The translations under genes were made by a program, and so were the position numbers. From Gammaproteobacteria bacterium (GTDB taxonomy: Bacteria > Pseudomonadota > Gammaproteobacteria > JAADHQ01), in the NCBI GenBank assembly GCA_013151795.1, contig JAADHQ010000111.1, positions 1 to 33,992 on the forward strand: a stretch of DNA of 33,992 nucleotides, given 5' to 3'. The notes below the pieces were generated by a model. The model made no database searches and had not been told where the DNA came from. It worked only from the letters and a program-made list of their open reading frames with translations. Below, in pieces: positions 14,596 through 23,150 of this stretch; within the stretch, counting starts at the first letter, position 1, and each line of letters begins with the position of its first letter.

Positions 14596-16780
14596 TGCTG
14601 ACCTGTTTTTTATGCATCATGGTTAGTGTATCTACATCTGCGGTAGAAATATAATTTACCCCGGCTTTATATAACTTATCTGCAAGTTTTATCGTGTTTA
14701 CCTCATAAAGCATCCATTGCCAGGGCCCTGCTGCAGGTCTTGGGTGGGTTAATTTTTTATGATTGCAGATTAGATATTCCGGGTTTAACTGTTGAGCCTC
14801 TTTAATGTATGTCTGATTATATTCATGAAGTACCCATCCAATTGGAATATGACTGTTTTGTTTCACAAAATGCAAGCAGTCCTTGTCAAACGATATAATA
14901 GTGCAGTTATTTGAATAAGGATTAATCATTCTGATGATTCGATTCATTACTTCTGAAATGCCAAATCGATCCAGAGTTTGTTGTTTAATTTCAATGAAAA
15001 AATGAATGTCTTTATGTTGTTTTATTACATTAATAAGCGAGTCCAGTGTAGGGATTGAAATTCCTGAATACGCACTGCCAAGTCGGTCTTTTTCATTTGC
15101 ATCAAGTTTAAGTAATTCGTCTGAGGTATAATCGAATATGCTACCGTTTAAACCCGTTGTGCGAAAGAGGGATTCATCGTGGAACACCATCGGCGTATTG
15201 TCTTTACATAATTGTATATCGATTTCAATACAATTAGCGCCAGCTTTAATTGCAGCGACAACTGATTCTATGGTGTTTTCCGGATAGTGCTTTTGATAAC
15301 CGCGGTGGGCAACGATTTCAGGTGTAATCGTATTTGAAGTTAGTTTTAAGCAGTCATCTTGATACCAGGAGGCATTTTCTCCTAGTATTTTTAATAATGT
15401 AACGGTGTATTTTTGATAGCGTTGTTCTAAAGTCGGGTTACAGGCAGGCGTAAATTTTTCAGGGGGTTGTGTTGTAATCCATGGGCTGTCCGGATGCGCA
15501 ACAAGCCAGGCAGCACCTCGTGCAGAGGCTTCTTTATTATCACAGCGAATAACGGGAAGTCGCGCCAGGTCGGCGATTTTCTGACAGATCCCGTCAAGTC
15601 GGGAAAGGCCGCCGCTGACGTGAATGGCTTTTGTGTTAGAGGTGTTCAGTAATTGATGATTATGTATCAGCATAAATACAATGCTTTCTACTACGGATAC
15701 AGCTTGTTCTTCGATAGTATTACATTCAGGTATAAATTGATTATCAAGCTGTTTGACCCACCACGGAGACCCCAACCCACCTGTGCCATTCAGGTAGAGA
15801 GGCGGATTGCTGATTTCATTTAGCCAAACGGGTAGAGATTGTATTAAGTCTTGTTCAGGCCATGTTTTTTGTAATGTGCTGAGTGATGAGCCTGCACCAT
15901 TGACAGTACCTTCAAGCAAATAATTAGCCTGATCCAGATGGCTGCGTGCGATGCCTGTCAGTAAGCGCGGATGATGTTTGACATGTTTATTCTGAGGCTG
16001 AAGTATAAAAGCCCCGGTACCTATATTAATAAATATATCCTCGGACGTGTGATTACCATTTGCGTATATGGCCGAATTCTGGTCGCCGCAAACGCAAGCA
16101 AGCGGGATTTCATAATCCTTGATCTTTCCATAATTGTATAGAGTAGGGACACATTCAGGCAGGATAGTTTCGGGAATATTAAATAGCTGTAATAGTTCTT
16201 GATTCCAGCCGAGACAAGTTAAATCAAAAAGTAAACTTCGTGCAGCATTGCTGTGGTCTATGATAAATGGTTGGTTTTCCAACAAGTGAAAACACAGGAA
16301 GCTTGACAAAGAGCCCATTAATAAACATTGATGTTGCCGTGCATTGATGACAGCTTGATTATGTTTGAGTAGCCAGTTTATTTTTCCTCCGAGATAATGG
16401 GGTGATAATGGCAAGCCGGTAATCCGGTGTATTTTTGATGCCTGTGGTTTTAAGTCTTCAAGTAATCGGGCGCACCGGCGGTCTTGCCAACTGATGGCAG
16501 GAGCTAATGGGTTGCCTGTTCGACTATCCCAGGCGACTAATGTTGATCGTTGAGTGGTCAATGCGGCAATGTTAACTTGTACGCTGTTATTATCCAGAAC
16601 CCGGTGAATAACTTCGTTAACTGATTCCAGTATCTCGGTAGCATCTTGTTCTACTACGCCATTGTTTTTCCGACTGATTGCAACGGGTTTTACAGCACTT
16701 TTGAGGGTGTTACCATTTTGATCAAATAACAATGCGCGGCTTGCATGTGTACCTTGATCAATAGCCAGAATAGTATTCAT
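14582..16780 (-). CDS. glycerol kinase (FGGY) fused to glycerophosphodiester phosphodiesterase
   Basis: 732 residues with two enzymes. Residues about 1-460 are an FGGY kinase of glycerol-kinase type: AIDQGTHASRALLFD (6-20), ISWQDRR (96-102), CGDQNSAIYA (231-240; the Asp is the catalytic base) and NIGTGAFIL. Residues about 488-725 are a GDPD domain: VAHRGYQKHYPENTIES (His492, Arg493, Glu501), CIEIDIQLCKD (Glu519, Asp521), VFHDESLFRTT (His534) and FFIEIK. There is no signal peptide or membrane segment, so both act in the cytosol. One arm releases glycerol 3-phosphate from glycerophosphodiesters and the other makes it from glycerol; the overlapping GlpD-like enzyme then oxidises it. There is no frameshift between domains. 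Confidence 0.88.
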   Translation of the reverse strand: MNTILAIDQGTHASRALLFDQNGNTLKSAVKPVAISRKNNGVVEQDATEILESVNEVIHRVLDNNSVQVNIAALTTQRSTLVAWDSRTGNPLAPAISWQDRRCARLLEDLKPQASKIHRITGLPLSPHYLGGKINWLLKHNQAVINARQHQCLLMGSLSSFLCFHLLENQPFIIDHSNAARSLLFDLTCLGWNQELLQLFNIPETILPECVPTLYNYGKIKDYEIPLACVCGDQNSAIYANGNHTSEDIFINIGTGAFILQPQNKHVKHHPRLLTGIARSHLDQANYLLEGTVNGAGSSLSTLQKTWPEQDLIQSLPVWLNEISNPPLYLNGTGGLGSPWWVKQLDNQFIPECNTIEEQAVSVVESIVFMLIHNHQLLNTSNTKAIHVSGGLSRLDGICQKIADLARLPVIRCDNKEASARGAAWLVAHPDSPWITTQPPEKFTPACNPTLEQRYQKYTVTLLKILGENASWYQDDCLKLTSNTITPEIVAHRGYQKHYPENTIESVVAAIKAGANCIEIDIQLCKDNTPMVFHDESLFRTTGLNGSIFDYTSDELLKLDANEKDRLGSAYSGISIPTLDSLINVIKQHKDIHFFIEIKQQTLDRFGISEVMNRIIRMINPYSNNCTIISFDKDCLHFVKQNSHIPIGWVLHEYNQTYIKEAQQLNPEYLICNHKKLTHPRPAAGPWQWMLYEVNTIKLADKLYKAGVNYISTADVDTLTMMHKKQVSNETI

Positions 16781-16887
16781 ACTATAAGTATATAGTCGTT
16801 TTAATTAAAATGTATGTAGATATTAATTTTAAAACTGATTACTTGGCTAATCCAGAGAGAGGTCAGCAATAAAATCATTGACAGTAT

Positions 16888-18159
16888 TTAGTCATTATTT
16901 AATTGTTTTTTTAATCTGGTTACGTAGTCGTCAGGAAACACCCATAACGGTAAATTCTTATGCCGTATCAGGCCCCTGTCCTGTGGAGAGAGTTGGTATT
17001 TTAGTATCATTAATAAATCACTGCTGACCCACGGACTTTTTCGGAAGTATGCATGGCCATTATCTTTTGCTGCTAATTCTGCATTTGTTACATCAATGAC
17101 ATCTATATCACTGGAATGTTGCAATTTTATTAATGCGGCCTTGCTGATTTCTTTTGGCGAGAATATTTGTCCAAGCCTGCGTCGTGTGAACAGTATGTTG
17201 GAAATGCCTAATGCTTTATCTGTTCCTGACATATAGAGGGTTAGTTTTTCCATTACCTTCAGGAATCCATCCAGAAGATAACCGCCAAAGACATCTCTGT
17301 CATAGTCACTGCCGATAAGAATTACATTGCCAATGCGTAAATTATTTGTGATGGATTGTTTGGTTTTTTTTGAATTCAGCAATGCCAATTGTGCCAGAGA
17401 GTTAATAGCTATGCGTGTCCCGGCACTATGGGCAATAATATGTATTCGATGTGCCCGGGTTTCTTTTGATAAGTATTCCAGCAATAAACGAAAATTACGA
17501 GATGAATAATTGGCTGTTTCCAGATCCTTTGCGTAAGCCCAGCGACTGGGGGAAGCCGGCCATGAATATGAGATAAACACGCCGTCATAATCAAGGAAAT
17601 TCCAGAACTCGGAAGCAACCAGTAAAGGGTTGGAGAACCCGACTTTGTACCCCGCCATGTAGATATAAATATCTTTGGTTTTTGAAGAAGTGAGCTTGTT
17701 ATTGACCATGGTTGCAAATAATTTATTTGCTGATTTAATCTTGTCAGATAGATTTCCTTTATACAGTTCGTTTCGAGTACTATCTAGCAGGCCTGCTTCG
17801 TTAACTTCGGTTACATGTAAAGAGTAGTCATGTGAGCGATTTTTTAATCGAAATATGGCGTTCTTTTCCTTTTGATTAAATTCACCTTGAGTTAGTTTAA
17901 TTTTAGCAACACCCAGGCGAAGTACATGGCCGCGTGCATTTTCATAAAACGTTTTACTGATATTATCAGTTACAGGCTTTCTATCGGTAGCATAAAAAAT
18001 AGTGTCCGAGCTCAGAGCCTGATGATTGTCATTCTGTTTAGAATGAACTTCCGGAGCAGGCATTAAATTCAGCTGATAATGCCCTGTGCTACTGCATGCG
18101 CTCAGTACCAGTATAGAAATAATAGCTGTGAACAGGCTTTTGAAGTGGTTAGTCCCCAT
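16888..18159 (-). CDS. DUF900-type alpha/beta-hydrolase lipoprotein
   Basis: 423 residues. A lipoprotein signal ends at the lipobox LSAC (Cys22). The DUF900 opening (DTIFYATDR, about 52-60) leads to an alpha/beta-hydrolase core: IYIYMAGYKVGF (163-174), VFISYSWPAS (194-203), nucleophile elbow IIAHSAGTR with Ser245, and IGSDYDRDVF as the probable acid strand. The usual HGY oxyanion motif reads AGY here, and the last His is probably NGHAYF. It is likely an esterase or lipase anchored in the periplasm; the substrate is unknown. It starts only 29 bases after the TPR-CHAT gene, on the same strand, so the two are an operon. A homologous hydrolase lies at the other end of the island. Confidence 0.83.
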   Translation of the reverse strand: MGTNHFKSLFTAIISILVLSACSSTGHYQLNLMPAPEVHSKQNDNHQALSSDTIFYATDRKPVTDNISKTFYENARGHVLRLGVAKIKLTQGEFNQKEKNAIFRLKNRSHDYSLHVTEVNEAGLLDSTRNELYKGNLSDKIKSANKLFATMVNNKLTSSKTKDIYIYMAGYKVGFSNPLLVASEFWNFLDYDGVFISYSWPASPSRWAYAKDLETANYSSRNFRLLLEYLSKETRAHRIHIIAHSAGTRIAINSLAQLALLNSKKTKQSITNNLRIGNVILIGSDYDRDVFGGYLLDGFLKVMEKLTLYMSGTDKALGISNILFTRRRLGQIFSPKEISKAALIKLQHSSDIDVIDVTNAELAAKDNGHAYFRKSPWVSSDLLMILKYQLSPQDRGLIRHKNLPLWVFPDDYVTRLKKQLNND

Positions 18160-18188
18160 TTTTATTTAATATACCCAATGTTTCATTG

Positions 18189-21100
18189 TTAACCACTGCC
18201 TTCACCAACAATTACAAATGGAGCCCAGAACATAGGGTGTGCGTAGTAGGGGTAACGTCTTTGTTTTATTAATTTCATGCGAGCAAGTTGCATTACCTTT
18301 GCGCGCCGCATACCCGGGTTACGTGCTATTTCCCTGAACATTCCAGTTAATAACTTCTTGGTGGAGTCTGAAACGACATACCAGTGTGAAACTACCAGAG
18401 TACGACTGCCAGCATAAAAAAATGAACGAGCAAGCCCGGACAAGCCTTCTGCACCAGGGGTGCCATCTGCCGCAGCAGTATTACAGGCAGACAGAATAAC
18501 CCAGTCGGCATCAAGTTTAAGTTTTGCTATTTCGCTGGCAGTTAGCAAGCCATCATCAGTCTCGCTGCTGATTTTTGGTGGTGTTAGTACCAGAGCAGGT
18601 TCAGCTACCCCCTTGAACTCACCTGCAGTCAGGGCATGGGTGGCAAAGGCAATAACACGATGAGGTGTTAGTTTAATATTTCGTACGCGTGTTTCTGTGG
18701 CGCGATCCTGTACGTAGATACTGGAGCGATTTGCACCCAGAGCGCTTGCCATAGCCTCAAGTTCCTGTTTTGTTTCTTTCAGCCGAGCAAATGAGCTACG
18801 CACTGTGGCGGCATCTGCAATCGGGCCCTGGTTAAACAGCGCACGTGTTGATAATCCGCGTCTGGTTTCTTTATTGGTTTTTTTATCATCCCCGACCAGC
18901 GGATCACCAAAGCCAATAAATGAATGAGAGGCTTTGGATTGTTTGGCAAAATGGCGGAGAATTCGTAAGGCTCCAAGGGATGGTAGTGTACTCAGGGCGT
19001 ATTTTTTGTTAAGCCATGCGATGTTTCGATATTGGCGAAATTCTTGAACTGGCGAGGCAGGTTTTTGTGTGACCAGTACACTAAACGGCAGGCTGGTTAA
19101 TGCGCCATCAGGGATAATCATGACATGTTGAGCCCCTTTAAGAAGTGCTTCAGCCGGGGAGAGCAGCTTTTGATATAATTCGTTGGCTAGTTCGAGGTCG
19201 AATGCCGGTATCAGATAATCCTGTAGGGCATGATATTTCTGTTTAGAGTCGGGCTGTTTTTTTGAAGCATTCAGTGTGTTTTCCGAATCCAGTCCTAAAC
19301 GTAATTCCTTGACGATGTTGTCGAGATCCGTTTTATTGAGATCGATTCTATGCAGCTCTATCTTGTTCTTGCGTATAGCCAGCAGATAGCTTTCAGCTTT
19401 ACCTGTCAGGTAACTCAGGATAGCTTCATCAGCTTTTAGAAGCCTTTGAATTTCTTTTAGTGATACAGGGGCCGGATTTGTCAAAGCAACGTATTCGGGA
19501 AAGTCGCGTGTCAGAGCAGCACCAAGATCAAGTAGGCGTTGATCCAGGGCAACCAATTGTTTGCGCAGGCGGATTTCTTTTTCAGGTTGGCGTTGTTCAG
19601 GCGGTTTACTGAACGCTTTTGTTAACGAGGTACTGGTTTTTTTCCAGCTGGAGAGGATGTCCTGATGTTCTCGTACACGTTTTGCCAAAGCGTCTTTACC
19701 GGTTGCAAAGCGCGCGGACAGTTGTGTCAGAGCATGGGCTGCACCGCTACTACGAGCCAACTGGCTTAATTCGAGACTTTCTTTAGTTAAGGCAATAGAA
19801 TCATATAATTCGGCTTGTATGGCTCGTGACAGTATTCCGATATTATTCAGGAAGGCAAATCGCACAGACTGCCGTTCTTGTAAATGACTATCAGAACGAG
19901 CAGATTGTGAGCGCAATATGCGTTGGCGATGAATGTTTGTAGCCTGACGTGAGTATTGTAGGGCTTTTGAATAATTGTTCTGCGCTATGAAAAGTAATGC
20001 AATAAGGTTATTACTGCCAGCGATGGACGGGTGAAAAGGATCCAGTGTTTTTTTACGAATTGATAATGCTTGCATATGTAATGATTCTGCAATATCGAAA
20101 CGCCCCTGATCCTGATAAAGTAATGCCAGATTTTTTATGTTTCTGGCAACATTCGGGTTGTTGTCAGCATATACTTTCTTGCTGGTGATTATCGCCTGTT
20201 TATAAAAAGATTCTGCTAAATCAAAACGCGCCTGGCTATAATAAAGGCCACCCAGATTATTCAGGATAGATGCTATTTGCCAACTGGATTGACTAAAAAA
20301 TTTCTCATAGATTTTTTTGCTGCGTTTTAATAGAAGCTCGGCTTGTTTGTAATGTTTTAGTTTTAAATGATGCAACGCAAGATTGTTGACAGTTATCGCT
20401 ACTGATGGGTGTGACAGACCGAATTTTTTTTCCAGAATTGATAATGCACGAATAAGTAATGGTTCAACTTCAGGATGACGACCTTGATTTGAGTATAGGA
20501 ACGCCAGATTTGCAAGGGTTATTGCAATCTGCGGGTGGTCTTTTCCAAGTGATTTTTCAAAAATGACCAGTGCGCGTTTAAGTAGCGGCTCGGCAATAGT
20601 GTAATGTCCTTGTCCCTGATGCAAAACAGATAAATTATTGAGGACCCGAGCGACGTCGGGGTGGCTTTTCCCTAGAGACTTTTCGTTAATTACCAGTGCC
20701 TGTTTTAATAAAGGTGCTGCTTTAATATAAAGCCCCCTTTCCAGGTATAAAGTAGCCAGGTTACTCAGGCTTCGCACAATATATCTGTCATCTATATCCT
20801 GTGATAGCTCTGTGCTTGCTAATGTTTGTTTAAATAATGTTTCAGCAGCTTCATATTTCCCCTGGTCCTGATAGACTGTAGCAAGGTTATTATTAGCATT
20901 AATGAGATCAGGGTCTGCTTCGTTTAATTCTTTACTCAGGACTTGAACAACATGTTTAAACTGTGATTCCGCTTTTTCATATTGACCTTGATATTTATAG
21001 ATTGTTGCCAGATTATTAATGCTGATGATTACTATCGGGTACTCTGGCTGCTGGATTTTTTTAAAAATTACAAGTGACTGTTTAAGTAAGAATTCTGCTT

Positions 21101-21359
21101 CTTTATAACGGCCTTTACTTATATAAGGCATGGCAAGGGTGTTGAGACTTACGGCTAGAACAAGATCTTGTTTGCCTGAAGTACGAGCAATTTTTAGCGC
21201 GGTTTCATAGTGTTTGATGGCTATTGTATAGTTACCTTCCTCGTTAGCTTGTTTTCCAGCGAGGGAAGCTTTTCGCCATTGTGCGTTTGGCCCAAAACTG
21301 CAGCCAGCGACAATCATGGTAATGATCAGAATTGCTGCAAGTCGATAAGGTATAAACAT
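18189..21359 (-). CDS. TPR-CHAT lipoprotein (caspase-like protease with kinesin-light-chain-type TPRs)
   Basis: 1056 residues from the ATG at 21359. The frame opens 156 bases earlier, but this ATG puts a lipoprotein signal first (AAILIITMIVAGC, lipobox VAGC). About ten 42-residue TPR units follow (roughly 25-510), of the kinesin-light-chain pattern with recurring A-x-LNNLA and HP-x-VA. A linker helix region (about 520-670) precedes a CHAT domain with the caspase dyad: FATHALTAGEF (His about 908) and WVILSACNTAAADG (Cys about 959), then GAEGLSGLARSFFYAGS. CHAT proteins cleave partner proteins when the TPR part senses a cue; the target here is unknown. Envelope placement is unusual, as most studied TPR-CHATs are cytosolic. 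It is divergent from the PLD lipoprotein gene. Confidence 0.9.
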   Translation of the reverse strand: MFIPYRLAAILIITMIVAGCSFGPNAQWRKASLAGKQANEEGNYTIAIKHYETALKIARTSGKQDLVLAVSLNTLAMPYISKGRYKEAEFLLKQSLVIFKKIQQPEYPIVIISINNLATIYKYQGQYEKAESQFKHVVQVLSKELNEADPDLINANNNLATVYQDQGKYEAAETLFKQTLASTELSQDIDDRYIVRSLSNLATLYLERGLYIKAAPLLKQALVINEKSLGKSHPDVARVLNNLSVLHQGQGHYTIAEPLLKRALVIFEKSLGKDHPQIAITLANLAFLYSNQGRHPEVEPLLIRALSILEKKFGLSHPSVAITVNNLALHHLKLKHYKQAELLLKRSKKIYEKFFSQSSWQIASILNNLGGLYYSQARFDLAESFYKQAIITSKKVYADNNPNVARNIKNLALLYQDQGRFDIAESLHMQALSIRKKTLDPFHPSIAGSNNLIALLFIAQNNYSKALQYSRQATNIHRQRILRSQSARSDSHLQERQSVRFAFLNNIGILSRAIQAELYDSIALTKESLELSQLARSSGAAHALTQLSARFATGKDALAKRVREHQDILSSWKKTSTSLTKAFSKPPEQRQPEKEIRLRKQLVALDQRLLDLGAALTRDFPEYVALTNPAPVSLKEIQRLLKADEAILSYLTGKAESYLLAIRKNKIELHRIDLNKTDLDNIVKELRLGLDSENTLNASKKQPDSKQKYHALQDYLIPAFDLELANELYQKLLSPAEALLKGAQHVMIIPDGALTSLPFSVLVTQKPASPVQEFRQYRNIAWLNKKYALSTLPSLGALRILRHFAKQSKASHSFIGFGDPLVGDDKKTNKETRRGLSTRALFNQGPIADAATVRSSFARLKETKQELEAMASALGANRSSIYVQDRATETRVRNIKLTPHRVIAFATHALTAGEFKGVAEPALVLTPPKISSETDDGLLTASEIAKLKLDADWVILSACNTAAADGTPGAEGLSGLARSFFYAGSRTLVVSHWYVVSDSTKKLLTGMFREIARNPGMRRAKVMQLARMKLIKQRRYPYYAHPMFWAPFVIVGEGSG

Positions 21360-21530
21360 GTGTCTGACTTTACAGATTAAAGTATAGAAAATAAACCGGG
21401 CAGGCATAATATAAAAGAAATCAGCATCAAGATCAGCGTTACATGATATAGTGATAAAGTACGAATTAATCTTCAGGAATAGACCAATAATAATTCTGTG
21501 TGTGTTACTAATCACTTAAGTACAAGTATT

Positions 21531-23111
21531 ATGAAATACAATTTTAAAGTATTAATATTCATTCTTTTTATTGTTACAGCCTTATCGGGTGGCTGCGCCC
21601 ATATTGATCTTGATAAGGTTCAAAAAACACCTTCCTTGATCCTCGAAAATCCAGAAGTTACCACGCTGGGGTTACAGTTTGCTCCGGCCGCTAATCGCCA
21701 TGCAGGCAAATCGGGTTTTATGTTGCTGGACCGAGGCGAAGAGGCCATTGTGTGGAGAGGGGTGCTGGCAGATGTGGCTGAGCATACAATTGATGCGCAA
21801 TATTTTATTTGGGAAGAAGATACGACAGGTACTATCGCTGCAGAATATTTATTACGTGCAGCCAGTCGCGGTGTACGTGTACGGGTATTGATTGATGATT
21901 TTTCTATTGATACAGAGCCACGTTACCTGGCTTTACTTAATGCGCATCCCAATATTGAAATCAGAATTTATAACCCTGTCAAAGACATATCAGCTTCAGC
22001 CATGAGAATTTTATTGTCTGCAATGTATGACTTTAAGCGGTTTAACCAGCGCATGCATAATAAAGCTTATATCGTAGATGGCAGTATTAGCATAGTGGGT
22101 GGGCGTAATATTGCTGATGAATATTATGATATGAGTCCAAAATATAATTATCGGGATCGTGATGTGTTAATGATAGGGCCTATCGTAAATAATGTCTCAC
22201 GTGGTTTTGATGCATACTGGAATAGTAAATGGGCTGTACCAGTAAATGTGCTTATTAAACAGAGCATTTCTGAACAGGATAAAAAGGAATATTATACTGC
22301 ATTACATGCTTATGTGGTAAACGCAGAAAATTATCCTGATCGATTTCATGATTTGATAGCAACAGGGAAAAAAGATTTACTGGTTTTGCCTGATAATATG
22401 ACGTGGGCAGAGGCAATGCTTATTAATGACATCCCTGGCAAGAATGATGACCCTGAAAAGCTTGATGCATTTGGTCGCAGTGGTGAGCAACTGACAAAAA
22501 TGGCAGTGCAGGTACAACGTGAATTATTGATACAGACACCGTATCTTATTTTAATGCCAGGAACCTTTTCAGTTATAAAAGACTTGATTGCCAGGGGGGT
22601 GGATATACGCATACAAACAAATTCGCTTGCATCGACAGATAATTTGCCTGCGTTTTCGGGATATGCCCGACAACGTGAGAAAATACTGAAACTGGGCGTT
22701 AAAATCCATGAGCAGAAAATTTCCCCTGAATCACGTCAGCATCTTATAAAAAGATATAAGATGTTGAATGATGATGCTATTTTTGCTGTGCATGCAAAAA
22801 CAGCCGTGTTTGATCGAGAAACTGTTTTTATTGGAACATTTAATCTTGACCCGAGGTCGACTCATCTTAATACTGAAATGGGGCTGGTTATTAAAAGCAC
22901 TGAATTTGCAGAAAAAGTGGCACGAAGTATCGAGCATGATATGGAATTAGAAAATAGCTGGCGATTATCACTGGATAAAAATAATAATCTTTCATGGCTA
23001 TCTGAATATAATGGCAAAGAGGTTCGTTACACTAAAGATCCGAATGCCGGCATATTGAAAAAAATAAAATTATTTTTCTTTTCAATTATGCCAATAGAAA
23101 AACTACTGTAA
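21531..23111 (+). CDS. phospholipase D / cardiolipin-synthase-like lipoprotein (ClsC-type)
   Basis: 526 residues from the ATG at 21531. The lipoprotein signal ends LSGGC (Cys22), so this ATG is preferred over the upstream 21498. It has two complete HKD motifs: MHNKAYIVDGSISIVGGRN (His176, Lys178, Asp183) and VHAKTAVFDRETVFIGTFN in the C-terminal half. Family blocks include TIDAQYFIWEEDTTG and LLIQTPYLIL. The closest recognised relatives are the ClsC/YmdC group, which make cardiolipin from phosphatidylglycerol and phosphatidylethanolamine; a phospholipase role is also possible. It acts at the periplasmic face of the envelope. The next hydrolase gene starts 40 bases after its stop, so they are co-transcribed. 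Confidence 0.87.
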   Translation: MKYNFKVLIFILFIVTALSGGCAHIDLDKVQKTPSLILENPEVTTLGLQFAPAANRHAGKSGFMLLDRGEEAIVWRGVLADVAEHTIDAQYFIWEEDTTGTIAAEYLLRAASRGVRVRVLIDDFSIDTEPRYLALLNAHPNIEIRIYNPVKDISASAMRILLSAMYDFKRFNQRMHNKAYIVDGSISIVGGRNIADEYYDMSPKYNYRDRDVLMIGPIVNNVSRGFDAYWNSKWAVPVNVLIKQSISEQDKKEYYTALHAYVVNAENYPDRFHDLIATGKKDLLVLPDNMTWAEAMLINDIPGKNDDPEKLDAFGRSGEQLTKMAVQVQRELLIQTPYLILMPGTFSVIKDLIARGVDIRIQTNSLASTDNLPAFSGYARQREKILKLGVKIHEQKISPESRQHLIKRYKMLNDDAIFAVHAKTAVFDRETVFIGTFNLDPRSTHLNTEMGLVIKSTEFAEKVARSIEHDMELENSWRLSLDKNNNLSWLSEYNGKEVRYTKDPNAGILKKIKLFFFSIMPIEKLL

Positions 23112-23150
23112 TTTTTTATGATTTTTTCCAGCAGAACTAATGAGGGTAAA

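Noticed and set aside
18189-21359. TPR-CHAT as part of a type III-E CRISPR (craspase) system
   Set aside because: No repeat array, no Cas gene and no gRAMP-like protein is present. The protein also has a lipoprotein signal, unlike the cytosolic craspase partner.
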